Below, piece by piece: positions 22,910-34,414 of a DNA stretch of 64,000 nt. The notes below the pieces were generated by a model. It did not search any database, was not told where the DNA came from, and worked only from the letters and a program-made list of their open reading frames with translations. Origin of the DNA: Bryum argenteum (lineage: Eukaryota; Streptophyta; Bryopsida; Bryales; Bryaceae). Positions within the stretch are counted from its first letter, which is position 1, and each line of letters starts with the position of its first letter. A program made the position numbers and the translations under genes. The stretch spans positions 31,615,864 to 31,679,863 of the forward strand of contig CM073322.1 in NCBI GenBank assembly GCA_037043015.1. The letters are read 5' to 3'.

Positions 22910-23335
22910 CCTCAATTCGGTTAAAATTGCGTTATTCCGGTAAAATGGCGCATTTTGGGGTGCTTAAAATGAAAAAAATAACGCTGGTTTTTGTCGAGTT
23001 TTGACATTATAGGGTAAATATTTCTAACCGCATTTCAAAAACAACAATGTTTTAGAACGGTCGTTTAGAAATATTGCCCTTTGACTATGTCCAAAAGTCA
23101 AAAACCATAAAAATGTGTGATATTATGGAAATTTTGGTGATAGTATAGAAATCGCTTGATATTACAGAGTACATGTGTGAAATTAATAAACATGCCATTT
23201 TGCAGGCATAAATACTTCTGAACTATAGTCAAAAATATACCTGTACAATGGCACGTTTTAGAATGCGAGCGAAATAGCTCATAGGAGCTTTGGCAAAATG
23301 GCACATGCATTACCGCCATTTTAACACAATTGAGG
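22910..23335. mobile_element. Related terminal-inverted-repeat element, 426 bp
   Basis: Left end CCTCAATTCGGTTAAAATTG and right end (reverse complement) CCTCAATTGTGTTAAAATGG match the ends of the 20421 and 30473 MITEs. A second AAAATGGC motif sits just inside each end. The interior is longer than in the other two copies and carries 'GATATTA' and 'CATGCCATTTTG' text. No clear target duplication. Likely an older or different subfamily member. Confidence 0.6.
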
Positions 23336-23339
23336 TTAT

Positions 23340-24600
23340 AGGGAATTGGGAACCAATTATGGGAGCTATGAACAGAAGACGGGAATCGAGAACATGACTT
23401 TGGAGAAGGGAAACCAATAAAAAGGAAACAAAGGATGGAGAACAAAGATAAGAGGACGGGAGAATCAAAGATGAGAACCGGAAACGAGAATTTGGAAATG
23501 GAGAATCATGAAGTAGGAAATAGAGGATGGATATAAACTGAGAACAGAGGATGAAGAACCGAAAACAAGGGATCGGAGGACATGCTATAAATCTTAAAAA
23601 ATACTAGAAACCGGAAATGAGTGAAGAGAGGACAAGGTATAAATTCTAAAAAGCACGGGGACTATAAACAAGGGAACCAGGGACATGGGATGATTTTTGA
23701 AGAGCACCCAATAAGAGTTCATCCATCCGGGCGAGCGGGACTTCACAACTTATTTTTATATTTTCAAATTTTAATTTTATTTATAATTTATTGCGTGTCC
23801 TATGGAGACGAATACATACTAGGAGGGTTGTTGTCTTACATGACGCACTTTCTGTCTAGATTTTCATGTCCAACATGTCCGTCTCTTATGTCCAGTTTAC
23901 AAGAATGTCGACCATATGAGTACATTGTAAAAAGAGGTCGAGAGTTTTACCTTGTGAGACTAGGTAAAAGGTCTTTTTATACGTGACAAAGGTTTGATAA
24001 TGACGCGGAAAAAATAAACGTCACATTAGGTAACAATGATCCAAAAGCATGTGTAGTGCAACATCTTCCAATGATTCAAAACCAATTTGAGCCATCCTCC
24101 ATTCTCATGGACACTTTAAATCCAGAATCAAGCCTAAAGAGTACTTTCATATAATTGATTCACTTATTGAACTTTCAAGAAATCATCCATTATACAAGAA
24201 GATATTTGCCCTCTTTAGGCCCCATAAAATGACTTAACTCCCCATATCTAAAGTGTTCTTCATATACAATCCCTCCTAAGTTTCGTCCTATAAAAAAAAA
24301 CTTAAAAAATTCACCCGCAACCATTCCCCATCCTCATTCTCAAACCCTCAAAAGCTTTGTCAATTTTCAGATGCTATGAATGTAACCACAACCAATCTTT
24401 ATTCTCCGATCCGAAATATGACCCTCGCAAACAATGTCCTTTCACAGAAGTTAAAAATATACTCATAACCAATTCCCCTTCTCCAATTTGAAATATGACC
24501 CTTCACAAAACTTTCCCTTCTCACAAAACAATTGAAAAATATGGCCACAAGCTACAATATCTCCAGTCTCCAATGAAATATGAGCACTTTTCAAACCACA
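23340..24600. other. Purine-rich strand segment, then AT-rich non-coding
   Basis: From about 23340 to 23720 the plus strand is strongly purine-biased, built from diverged GGGAATCGAGAAC / GGAGAACAAAGATGAG-like words without a fixed period. The remainder to 24600 is AT-rich. No gene supported; a plus-strand open stretch at 23740-23980 has no recognisable features. Confidence 0.5.
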
Positions 24601-24617
24601 TACCTGGTCAAAGTATT

Positions 24618-25317
24618 GACAATCTATCTAGTGCGGCGGTGGATCCTCAACCGGCAGCATTGATCTGAAATGTGCATACAAGCCTTTTAAAAACAATGCA
24701 CAAGCAAATTCAGTATGAACGTCTTCATCACTTTCAGAAGACGAAGCAACACTGCAGTTGCTGAGACGATATACATTCGGTGTAAATAGTACTTCGATTC
24801 GGCACTTCACCTGCTCACGGTCTTATAGTGTCCATTCCTTAGTCCTTGACAGGACATGGCCATATATTCGATATATATTACTCCCGAATGATCTCAATAA
24901 ATGTTTAATAAGTAGGGGTCTTCCTGATCTGCAGTCTTGGTTTTCTCTGAAGCTAGAAGGTGCTGTAAATCCAGGGTCCATTGTCAGTGGCACGGCAGTT
25001 AAAGTGGAGCAAGCGTTCATTCTCTCAAGATTGTCAATCGCAATGGAGGGCAAGTTTGCTTTCTTGATTGCTCGCTTGAATTGGACAACTTGTGTCTGGG
25101 GCTTGTGTCCGCATTAGTTGGATCGTGTGTGATTGGTGTGACTATCTATCTAGTGTGGCTGTGGATCCTCAACCGGCAGCATTCGAATGTAACACCAAGC
25201 ATGACTGGAAGCATGATTCGACGTATGACTATTGTGAAAACCGCTGCTAGAGCCGCCATGGCTCCTCCTCAGCATCGAGACTCGGTAAGTGACTGCAGAG
25301 ACAACCGTCGAGACTAA
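24618..25317 (+). pseudogene. Relic copies of the small membrane-protein family
   Basis: From 25003 an open frame without an ATG reads SGASVHSLKIV... then LDNLCLGLVSALVGSCVIGV and TIYLVWLWILNRQHSN, a hydrophobic helix followed by W-I-x-N-R. It aligns with the 31287 gene (ASVQCSLLKK, IDNFLLLLL, NWIHNRR). About 370 bp upstream of the helix the leader text CACTTCACCTGCTCACGG...ATTACTCCCGAATGATCTC matches the leaders of the 27.6-, 31.3- and 62.5-kb copies. A 43-bp piece encoding TIYLVRRWILNRQH-stop (24618-24660) is repeated at 25140-25182 with three mismatches, a further partial copy. The missing start codon argues against function. Confidence 0.55.
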
Positions 25318-25319
25318 AA

Positions 25320-27340
25320 GGATCTAGTTATCTTCCCAAGCCCAAACCATATTTTGAAGCCCAGACCATTTATTGAAGCCTAGGCTGATGAAACCGGAGA
25401 TGGTAGAATCGCTTGTTTAGGAAAGAAAAATAGTTAACTAAGAAGGAAAGATGGCAAATTCTGAAGTGAGTCAACCTTGTGCGGTTGTTATAGATTTTAG
25501 ATCATTAGTTAAGGAGTGGTTTTAAGTCCCGTACAAGTTACTATATATGGTCAAGGGAGTATTGTATTGTATTTGGGTTCTTACCAATAGAATTGGAGTT
25601 TGACAGTGTTTTGGTGAACATCTCTCTATCAAATGCTTTTGACATGGCTACCAAGTTTGGGTTTCTTGGTTAGCCTTTGGCTTTGCATTTAAGTTTTCTC
25701 TACTTCAAGTCCCTTTCGGACATGGTGGTCAGCCTCTGGATTTGTATTAGGGCTTCTTCATTAATTTCTCATTCATGGCTTTCACAACTTGGCTACAAGA
25801 GATACTATAGATGAATGTGATTCAACCTCACAAAAAGTCAAACCGAGCAGGCCTCCCGCTCGCCCGCCCGATCACCTCAACACACCTCAACACGCCTGAT
25901 ATGACAACCTTGATAAAAATCATGTATTTTGGCATCTTTTTGAATGAAGACTCATCATTGCATATCCAATATCAAAATCATCCATGTAAAAAATGATTAA
26001 CTAAAGCTTTGTTAAAATTCATCTAAATATCATGATTATGTAGAAGAATTCCCAAAAAACTATATTTGATTTCACATTTAATTGGCTTGCAATGGTAAAA
26101 CATGCCCCATGTTTAAAAACCTTCAATGCATACGAGTAATTCATACTTTATCATAATATGTACATTTCAACACACAAACTAAAATTGATTTGGGACCGAA
26201 TCCAAGTGATTTTGTCATTATCAAAGTTTGGACATGGCTCTTCAATCAAAATTTTAACCCCTAAATTTCCTTAAAAACCGAAACGGTCTTTTGATGTTTT
26301 GGGCAGCCTTAGTTTCTTAGTAAAAATGAATATTTTTGAGATATTTTTTGGAATTGTGTGAGTTACATTGCAAAGTAGGTGTGGCAAAAATTGCAAAGTC
26401 AAATTCCAATTTTTGAGTCTTCTAGGACAATCCTTGGGTTGCGAGCCGAGATGGGGCAGCTCAAATAAGTAACTTTTTTGATATTTTTTTTTTTGAAACA
26501 TGTTCATTACTAAATCACTACTCAAATTTCAAAATGACGTAAGTCAAATAGTTTGCCAATTTTACAAGGGCAGACTCCAAAAATTTCAAAACCAATCTTT
26601 GCAATGCCCAAAAAAACTTGGGATACAAACTTTGAATGTTACAATCTCTCAAATGGTAAACATCCAACGGTCAATTCTTTGAACAGTAATCAAGTATATT
26701 CTTAGGTACAAGATCTTACGGTTGGAAGTCCTAAAAAAGGAAAAGATATTGGTCCACACCCCCACGAGTGCTTGGAGGTGGAGAATCGCAGATTTGAGTT
26801 TTCAAGCTCCCAAAAAACACCAAGGAAATTTAGGGGTTAACCCTCTATCCAAAATGTAGAAAAACGACATTGGGGATGTTTAGGGGCTGATTCGACTTTA
26901 AAAAGGTTTATAATAACAAACATTATTTATTTATTCCTATGAATTATCTCAAATTAGCAACTGAAATTACACAAAAATAATCTCATAAGTCTCACATAAC
27001 AAAGATGACCACACCACGTGAAATTTTCAAGTTCACTCTAACTATCCCTAACATGGGATAAAAACCAAAACCAAAATCACCATAATGGGATAATTTTTTC
27101 TATTTTAAACTCCTTCTGCATAGAAACCTTCCAAATAACAAATTCTCTGCACCAATTTGATGAATGAGCTACCTTGTGACGAAAGAATGACATTTAAACT
27201 TCCACTTCTTTGAAACTCTATTTTCCCCCATTATCGTTGAAGCTCAAGAGTACACAATGACAAAATGTCAACATATAGTATCAACCTAGTTAATAATTGC
27301 AGTTATTTCTTCAAATTCATTAAACCTAAAAGAAAGCTCT
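25320..27340. other. No gene seen; dispersed repeat block
   Basis: AT-rich. The part from about 26180 to 26260 (TTGATTTGGGACCGAATCCA) belongs to the dispersed segment also found near 21300, 30070 and 32530. The part from about 26340 to 26740 is diverged but collinear with 50640-51050 (AAAGTCAAATTCCAA, TGAAACATGTTCATTAC..AATCACT, CATCCAACGGTCA, AAGATCTTAC). No coding potential. Confidence 0.5.
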
Positions 27341-27632
27341 TCCAAAGAGTAGACAACCTGTTGAGTTTGGCCGACTTCGAAGAAGTTGAAGCAACTTAGG
27401 AGCTGCTATGACGAATAGACGATTCATGTTCTGCATTAATAATACATCGATGTTTCATGTGAAACACTTCACCTTTTCGGAGGATACACTACTAATAAAG
27501 GACGAGAACATAATGATACTCAGTATAAATTACTCCACGATGATTATATTCTATGTGACATGAGTTTGTGGATTCCAAATTTTGTCTGTTGTCGGATGAA
27601 CACAAGTAAACTTCATATTAGCTGTGGTGAGA

Positions 27633-28434
27633 ATGAGCTTGCACAATCAGAGTACTCACGTCAATATAGAGTGTACTAGAACCTTAGCGAGTGTTCAATG
27701 CTCTCTGCTAAAAATGTCATCTCCATCAATGACCAAATATGAATCTACGTTCACGTTTAAGGTTGACACCTTGTTTCTTATGTTACTAGTACCATTCGGA
27801 CTGGGTGTGATCTATGTACTGATCGAGAACTTGGTACCTCAGTGGGTGCAACACTGGGCACTTTGGCTGGCGGGACGGTAGGAATGACGAATGGGGAGAT
27901 AATCTGAATCAAGAGCAGCAAATTTATCAAACCTTGACTAATGAGACAGTGGGAACTGCCACCACCAGAGATGGGACAATGGAAGGCACTATCAGAAATG
28001 GGACAACAGGAACGACGAGGGAAGATACGACCTTGGGCACGGTGAGGGGAGATACGACCCTGGGCACGGTGAGGGGAGATACGACCCCGGGCATGGTCAG
28101 GGGAGATACGACCCCGGACACGGCGAGGGGAGATACGACCCCGGGCACGGTGAGGGGAGATACGACCCCGGACACGGCGAGGGGAGATACGACCCCGGGC
28201 ACGGCGAGGGGAGATACGACCCCTGGCACGGCGAGGGGAGATACAAACCCGGGCACGGCGAGGGGAGATACGAACCCGGGCACGGCGAGGGGAGATACGA
28301 CCCCGGGCACGGCGAGGGGAGATACGACCCCGGGCCCGTCCGCCATGGATCTGACTCCGGCACGCCGGCTGAAATTACTACCCTTGGCACCCCGATCGCT
28401 GATGCCACTCCACGCACGCCCAGCAGCGCTATGA
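27633..28434 (+). pseudogene. Small membrane-protein family member fused to RGD repeat tail
   Basis: ATG at 27633 (MSLHNQSTHV) opens an 82-codon frame: ECTRTLASVQCSLLKMSSPS, then a hydrophobic helix around residues 46-66 (TLFLMLLVPFGLGVIYVLI), ending ...ALWLAGR-stop at 27881. It is about half identical by eye to the 31287 product, and both have the ATGAG(C/T)TTG start. A 1-nt shift just before the stop opens GWRDGRNDEWGDNLNQEQQ, which matches the position of the paralogue's acidic tail and leads without stop into about twelve RGDTTPGTA nonapeptides, ending at 28434. I infer that the ancestral frame ran through and that a single indel near 27870 broke it. Upstream DNA from about 27350 (TTCGAAGAAG, CATCGATG.., ACACTTCACCTT) matches 31020-31180. 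Confidence 0.5.
28019..28337. repeat. 27-bp minisatellite, about 12 copies
   Basis: Units of GGCGAGGGGAGATACGACCC plus CGGGCAC, 27 bp each, with few differences. Because 27 is divisible by three, several frames on both strands stay open: the plus frame gives RGDTTPGTA repeats and the minus frame gives GVVSPLAVP repeats. Only the plus frame connects to the membrane-protein gene upstream. GC content is much higher than in the surroundings. Confidence 0.95.
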
Positions 28435-28539
28435 CTACCAGAACACCCACTAGCCATAGGACCATGGGGGCACTCCATAGGGGCACTCCGACTAGGGATA
28501 AGCCGATCGAACCCCCATTGCCGAGAAAATGAGAACATC

Positions 28540-30470
28540 ACCCATCCGACAAGGAGATTATTACAATGAGCTTAGTAGACAACTGAAGAGTGGCTTACAA
28601 TGACCCCGATTAGACCCATGAATTGATGATCACAATGAGATGATGATTATTATAATCATTGAGCAAGGAAGCTCCAAGTGCTGTCTTATGGTATCGTAGA
28701 ATTAAGGGATTAAATCACAATACCAAAATTTGGACAACTGGTTGTTATGGCAATATAAAGAAAACACAGGGTTAGCGGAGAAAATGAAAACTACTTTGTA
28801 CAAAGTAATGTATGTATGAAGTAAGTATATGCCGAAATTGTACAATCAAATTACAAATTTGATTTCATTCTGCAAGAACTCTCGGCAAGTTTACTTATTC
28901 CTAGCAATTTGATATAAATATTTACTTTGCAAAAAGAGTGATATCAAGCAGAAACACACATAATACTTACGGTCATTTAAAGTGGAATCAATAGTTTCTT
29001 TTGTGGTTTTTCATGGTGAAAGACAAACTCAAATGTATGCGGTATGCTACATTTACTCTATTATAAACATGTTAAGAAATCTAAACAATAGTGGCATTAA
29101 TTAGTCTCATTCATCTACAATAATATATAGATAAGAAGTTATTTTCAGAATATCTCTCTAAGTTCTAGAATATTATTATTTCTCATTCCAAATTTCAAGA
29201 CAAAATAACCATCCTAAAAAATAAATTATAGAAGGAATTCATTATCAAGAGCTATTTTTAACAACCAATATTCCAATCACGGAGTTAAGTATGACAAACA
29301 AATTTGAACCAAGAGAATCATGTATTTCACAAGGATGAGGCTTTGATAAAACCAAATAAGGTATCTACAAAAATGGTAGTCACTTACAAATCTTCAATTG
29401 AGTAAAAAAAATAAAATAAAATACACTCATGAAATATAGTGAAGTCACTCAAAACACAACATGGTCATGCTTTTCATAGTTTGTGCCTTGAAATCACTCA
29501 CATCACAACAACAATGGTCATGTCTTTTCACTATAGTGGTTATGTTGCATTCTTCTTATGTTATACTCATACATTTAACCCCTAAATGGTTTGACTCATT
29601 TGTAGTAAAATGAACACATCCTCAAAAGCATTGTCATAGGTGGAGGTAAAAGTGTGTTATCCAAATCTCAACCGTACAATCTTGTCGTAGACATATTGAA
29701 CATCATGTGGGTCAAATTTTGAGTCATGAGGCTTCATAGATTGCGAGATCATAATGTATTAATACTCAAAAATGATCACATAATTTCATCATTTTCACTT
29801 TAAAGTGAAAATGCTACCATTAGACTTATTGCAATGAAAAAGTCACCAATTAGAATGTTGTTCACCTTCATCTCAGTAGCATCCTTGAACAAAAAAAAAC
29901 CATGAGAAAAATTTCTTTGTGCAAATTATGGCCCTGCAATGGTGAAAACTGCCCTAAATTTTACAAAGGAAAAAATGTCTAAAACTAGGCTGCTGTCACT
30001 GAAATGCATGCCATTAATTCATACTTCATTGTATGGGTCTGAGATTTTCATTACATGAACTAGACTTGATTTGGGACCCAACCCAAGTGATTTCGTCCAA
30101 AACGGAGTCCGGATGAAGAAGTTATGGCTCTCCAAAGTTGGTGTCATCCAAAATGTCGTTTTTCGACATTCGGCCCGCTTAAGGGTTAAGAGTCCAATCA
30201 ACCATTTTATGGTCGATATCAAAATTTGAGTTGTACCCTCTTGAAAAAGATATATATTTTATTTCATTTTTTTACTCTTACTTTCCACAAGTTTGGTGAG
30301 TTGGGAACCACATTCAATTTAGAGAGACTCGTTTGGATTCATGGATTGTTTCCAATAAGCCTTCAAACACAAACAGGGCAAGGAAATAATTTGAAAAATA
30401 TGGCTTGTATTTTAGTACAGGTTGAGTGAACTAAAATACCGGATTTGCTTGGTCCACATTTGTTTGTCAT
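28540..30470. other. No gene seen
   Basis: AT-rich intergenic DNA. Around 30055-30190 is a copy of the dispersed segment (GACTTGATTTGGGACCCAAC, then GAAGTTATGGCTC, then a CGACATT...CGACATT motif), in the same orientation as at 26190 and opposite to 21300 and 32500. It is followed directly by the 30473 MITE. Confidence 0.5.
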
Positions 30471-30472
30471 AC

Positions 30473-30713
30473 ACCTCAATTTCGTTAAAATGGCACTATG
30501 CCATGTGCCATTTTGTCACACCAAATCTTACATATGTGCTCAAACGGAATGGTTTATTCTGTACTAAGTATTACATTTAAAAAAATAATATCACTTCATT
30601 ATATACATTGTCACTCATTTTCCATAATATCACATTCAAAATTTTGTAATATCACATGGTTTTTGCGTTGTAGTTCATAAAGTTGAGGTTTGACATTTTA
30701 ATGGAATTGGGGT
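30473..30713. mobile_element. MITE copy 2, 241 bp, TCATAC target duplication
   Basis: Left end ACCTCAATTTCGTTAAAATG and right end (reverse complement) ACCCCAATTCCATTAAAATG. The interior matches the 20421 copy closely (CACTATGCCATGTGCCATTT, CAAATCTTACATATGTGCTC). It is flanked by an exact 6-bp direct repeat, TCATAC, at 30467-30472 and 30714-30719, which I take as the target duplication. No coding capacity. Confidence 0.85.
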
Positions 30714-31286
30714 TCATACTTAACTGTCTCGAATATTGGTAGTTATACAACATTTGTGACCGATTAAAGATTGAAAGCAGCTTCTGATAAAACAATCACG
30801 GCTTCAAACTTCTTGTTGTTTGAAGCTCCACTTTCTCCCATAATTATCACTGAAGCTAAAAGAACATATTTAAAAAATCCCAATACGGCTTCAACAGCTG
30901 GGACTCCGTCCATACATTCCAAAATCCAAGAGAGAACTCCTTACCTATAATTCAAACTAACCATTCCGTACTTGATATGGAGGTAAGCATACTAACAAGC
31001 CTTTGATCAAACAACACCACAGCCCAACTGAGTTGTCTAACTTCGAAGAAGATGGAGCAACATAGCACCTTCTATGATTGACGATCCATGCTCTGCAACA
31101 CATCGATGCGTCATATGAAACACTTCACCTTCTCGACAGACACACTGCTTATAAATCGCGAGGACATATCGATTCCACAATGATCTAAAATTTATGGGGG
31201 TTCTCATCAGGATTTGAATTTCTGTTTGCTGCCGAATGAACACGCACTAAGCATACAAGGAAAACTTCATGTTAGCTGTAGTCACA

Positions 31287-31616
31287 ATGAGTTTGCAAAA
31301 TCAAACCTCCACGAGTAGTACTAATGATAGCAATATCGAGCGCACCAGAACCCTAGCAAGTGTCCAATGCTCTTTGCTGAAAAAGTCATCTCCATCGGAA
31401 ATCAAGTACAAATCCACGTTCTCGATTAAGATTGACAACTTCTTGCTTCTGTTATTACCATTTGGATTGTGTGTCACCCATGTAGTGCGGAACTGGATCC
31501 ATAATCGGAGAGACGATGGGAACCCCAGAAGTGAAGATGATGATGATCATGAACCGGATTACTTCGAAAGATTTGATAATATCATGTTACGTTACCAAGA
31601 TCATCAAAATCATTAA
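31287..31616 (+). CDS. Small single-pass membrane protein (family of four or five)
   Basis: A 109-aa intact frame starting MSLQNQTSTS; an upstream in-frame ATG at 31269 is possible but the paralogue at 27633 lacks it, so I chose the shared start. Residues 1-50 are polar with ERTRTLASVQCSLLKK; residues 51-68 form one hydrophobic segment (NFLLLLLPFGLCVTHVV); then RNWIHNRRDDGN, a positively charged edge suggesting this side faces the cytosol, and an acidic tail EDDDDHEPDYFERFD. No known domain. The G-L-C-V-x4-R-x-W-x3-R-R-D-x-N pattern is shared with the 62219 gene. The 260-bp leader is conserved with the other copies, which implies either recent segmental duplication or selection. Function unknown; a short regulatory membrane peptide or gene carried by a mobile element are both possible. 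Confidence 0.5.
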   Translation: MSLQNQTSTSSTNDSNIERTRTLASVQCSLLKKSSPSEIKYKSTFSIKIDNFLLLLLPFGLCVTHVVRNWIHNRRDDGNPRSEDDDDHEPDYFERFDNIMLRYQDHQNH

Positions 31617-31619
31617 GGT

Positions 31620-33690
31620 TAGACTGAAGAAATGGTTTATGAATCCTTTTAACCTTTACACCTCATTTTTTGACTTTCAATCGAATAATTGTATTTGTTT
31701 TGGAAAGTTTCAAATAAGTTCTCATTTCTCATGACCATCCGAGAAGCAAAGAAACTACCGTGCAAAAAACTCCAATTTTAAAGATTTTGATGTTTGTTGG
31801 AAAAAGTGTTTCATTTTTGACTCAATGAAATTAAGGGAAAAAATTTGATCCTCACCAAAGAATAGTGTGCTCACCTTGAACCATTTTAAAATAAAATTTT
31901 GGAATCTTATTTGACGACTATGATGTATCTCAAAACCATGATACTAAGCGATCTATTTGTAGTGTGTTTTCGGAATGAAATGTAATTATATACCAATTGT
32001 AAGTATTTTGGTGGGAGTATTTTTGATGATACACTTAGAAATGGTATTTCAGACAAAATTGCACATAAATCCCAAAACAACTTTGTTATTACAACTTTCA
32101 TATGAGTTTCACTTTAGCTTCACGTGAATTTAGAGTAATTTTAAGAGAAAATCTAAAGAAGACTTGAGATATCGATTTTATTTCTCACTTCTTACAACTT
32201 CTTGTCTTTGAAGTAAAATGATTAAGAGTTAATTTTCTCTCTTTCACATGTAGAAAGTTAGATACCAAGCATTCAAATTCATAACAATTCGTACACTATT
32301 TATGTAGTAGAACAAATTAAACATTATGATATCAAAATAGTGCCACATGATAGTGTGATAAATTCTCACCATTGAAAGGATGGTCTAATCTGGTAAAGAA
32401 AATGATAAGTTGGACCCATTTATATCTTTTATAGCCATGAAATGCACCGAATGTGGATAAACAACATTTGTAATGGCAAGCTATCAACTTCAAAGAGTCA
32501 TATCTTTTTCATTTGAGGTAGTTTTGGATGAAATCACTTAGGTTGAGTCCAAATTCAAGTCTAGTGTCACTCATATAGTGTAGTATAAACTATTGGCATT
32601 CATTTTAATGACTGGAGCTCTTTTATCATCCATGAGGCATTGTTTTATGTAGTATTCTATTTTTATTATTCGTAAAAAGAAATTAATATACAGTCACCAC
32701 CTTAAGATAAAGTCCAACAACTTTGTAGTTGAGAGAAGTTCGATTTTGATAATTTTGGTATTGATGCCATATTTAACTACTTCTGACAAGGAGTTCAGAA
32801 GTAACAGCGATCCAACACATGGCATGTTTTTTGTGCTAGAGGTTTGGCTTCTGACTATTGTTCCTTCGTAAAAGCTGTCAAATTCAAACAAATATAGAGA
32901 GGTTTTAGGATTGAACATGTTCTCATACTCAAATCTTTGTTTAAAAGTCATCACAAATCACATTAACAAATTAAGTAGGTCAATTTAAACACAATCAAGA
33001 ACCTTCCTAGCTTGACCTAAAGTGTGGCTAGATAAGCTCCTCCAATGCCTCCCTAATGCATGAGAGCCAAGCTACCACGGTAGCAACTTTAAATTTTCTA
33101 GAATATTACCACATGCCAATTATGTATTTGAGTACATTTCAATTTTTAAGAAGACTTATAGAATTACAAATATATAAAAATTTCCGTAGAATAGGAAGCC
33201 ACACAATAGGTTGGGGAACCTCACGTGCCAAGCCTTTTTGTTGATGCTTTGAAGGCCCTTCATTATGCACTTTATGCACTAGTGACCAAATGAACTATTA
33301 CACTTAAGTTTATACACCTAAGTTTACTTTCACAAAATCATCCAATAAATAAATAAACAAATAATTCATTACTAGAAAGTTTGTATAACAAGCTTTACAA
33401 GAATCTATAAAAAGGCTCACAACAACTCAAAAAACTATATTGCTTAGATCTTCAGTTGCACTCCTACCTTATTCCACCTTTTTTACTTTTCAACCTATCA
33501 CATCAAACCTAACAACAAATGTGAAGGTATAGAAATTTGAAGATACACAAGACATTCAGAATATTATGTTATTTATTGCTTGAATTCGGTATTTAGCATT
33601 ATAGAACTATTGTTATGAAACTAATCACATTAGCAAAATTTGGTGTTCAAGTTTGTAATCAATGTTGCATTCAAGAAGCGTTTGAATTGT
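31620..33690. other. No gene seen
   Basis: AT-rich intergenic DNA. At about 32460-32600 is an inverted-orientation copy of the dispersed segment (AACAACATTTGTAATGG, AAGAGTCATATCTTTTTC, GATGAAATCACTTAGGTTGA). Nothing else recognised. Confidence 0.5.
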
Positions 33691-33792
33691 AAATGTAATC
33701 AACGACAAGTGTTATGTACAAACAACCAATCTACATTTACATTGTAAATGTAATCAACCACAAGTGTTACATATGTACAAACAACCAATCTA
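33690..33792. repeat. ~64-bp imperfect tandem duplication
   Basis: TTGTAAATGTAATCAAC followed by ACAAGTGTTA...TGTACAAACAACCAATCT occurs twice in tandem. The second copy was interrupted by the SINE insertion: its continuation CTACATTTACAATGTAC resumes at 34210 after the element. Confidence 0.8.
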
Positions 33793-34201
33793 GATAGATA
33801 GATAGAAACTCCGGTCCCTTTCTAAGGGGCCGGCGTGAATGAAGTGTCCGTTCGTCGTGAATGAAGTGTCCGTTCGTAATGCTAATATCACGATGGCCAC
33901 GTAATGCTAATATCCCGATGGCCACCGGACAAGGGGAAATTGGAACAATACTACTTCCCCCTCTCGAGGGTGGACACTATAACTACGCTAGTTTTTAGCC
34001 TAGTAACTAATGCCTTGAAGATACTTGACATAGTATCCCCCCAAAGGGCTTTGAGGTACCCATACAACAAGGTCCAAAGACCCCCCACAATAGTTGGGTG
34101 GACTATAGTGGTGAGCACCACGCCGGCATGGGGATTAGAACCCACGACCTCCTCATTGGGGGCCTAAGCCCTAACCACCAAGCCAAGGCTTGTGGTGCCT
34201 T
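33793..34201 (-). mobile_element. tRNA-derived SINE, 409 bp, 12-bp target duplication
   Basis: Read on the minus strand it starts GGCACCACAAGCC, has a box-A-like TGGCTTGGTGG (34185-34175) and a box-B-like GGTTCTAATCC (34142-34132) separated by 32 nt, the spacing of an internal RNA polymerase III promoter. It ends in a TATC microsatellite tail (TTTCTATCTATCTATCTAGA). It is bracketed by an exact 12-bp direct repeat ACAACCAATCTA at 33781-33792 and 34202-34213. These are the hallmarks of a SINE copied by a LINE reverse transcriptase. A direct duplication GTGAATGAAGTGTCCGTTCG sits near 33835-33875 inside the body. The plus-strand open frame across it is not coding. Confidence 0.9.
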
Positions 34202-34414
34202 ACAACCAATCTACATTTACAATGTACTCAAGTACTATGTATATCAATGTCAACAAATATATCATTATATGTTCAATGAATTACAATGAACAACTAACTA
34301 CTACTAGTAAATCATTTGTACTTAAACCATTGTATATACAATTGTTTCGAACATTGTCTTGAGGGACATCACATTCAAGTATCCTTCACATCATGTGATA
34401 CTAACAATTGATCT

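Noticed and set aside
27927-28541. 204-codon minus-strand frame with GVVSPLAVP repeats
   Set aside because: A 27-bp repeat keeps several frames open on both strands; this one has no non-repeat coding context, whereas the plus frame joins the membrane-protein gene.
33904-34167. 87-codon plus-strand frame with WTIVVSTTPAWGLEPTT
   Set aside because: Lies entirely within the SINE, antisense to its promoter boxes.
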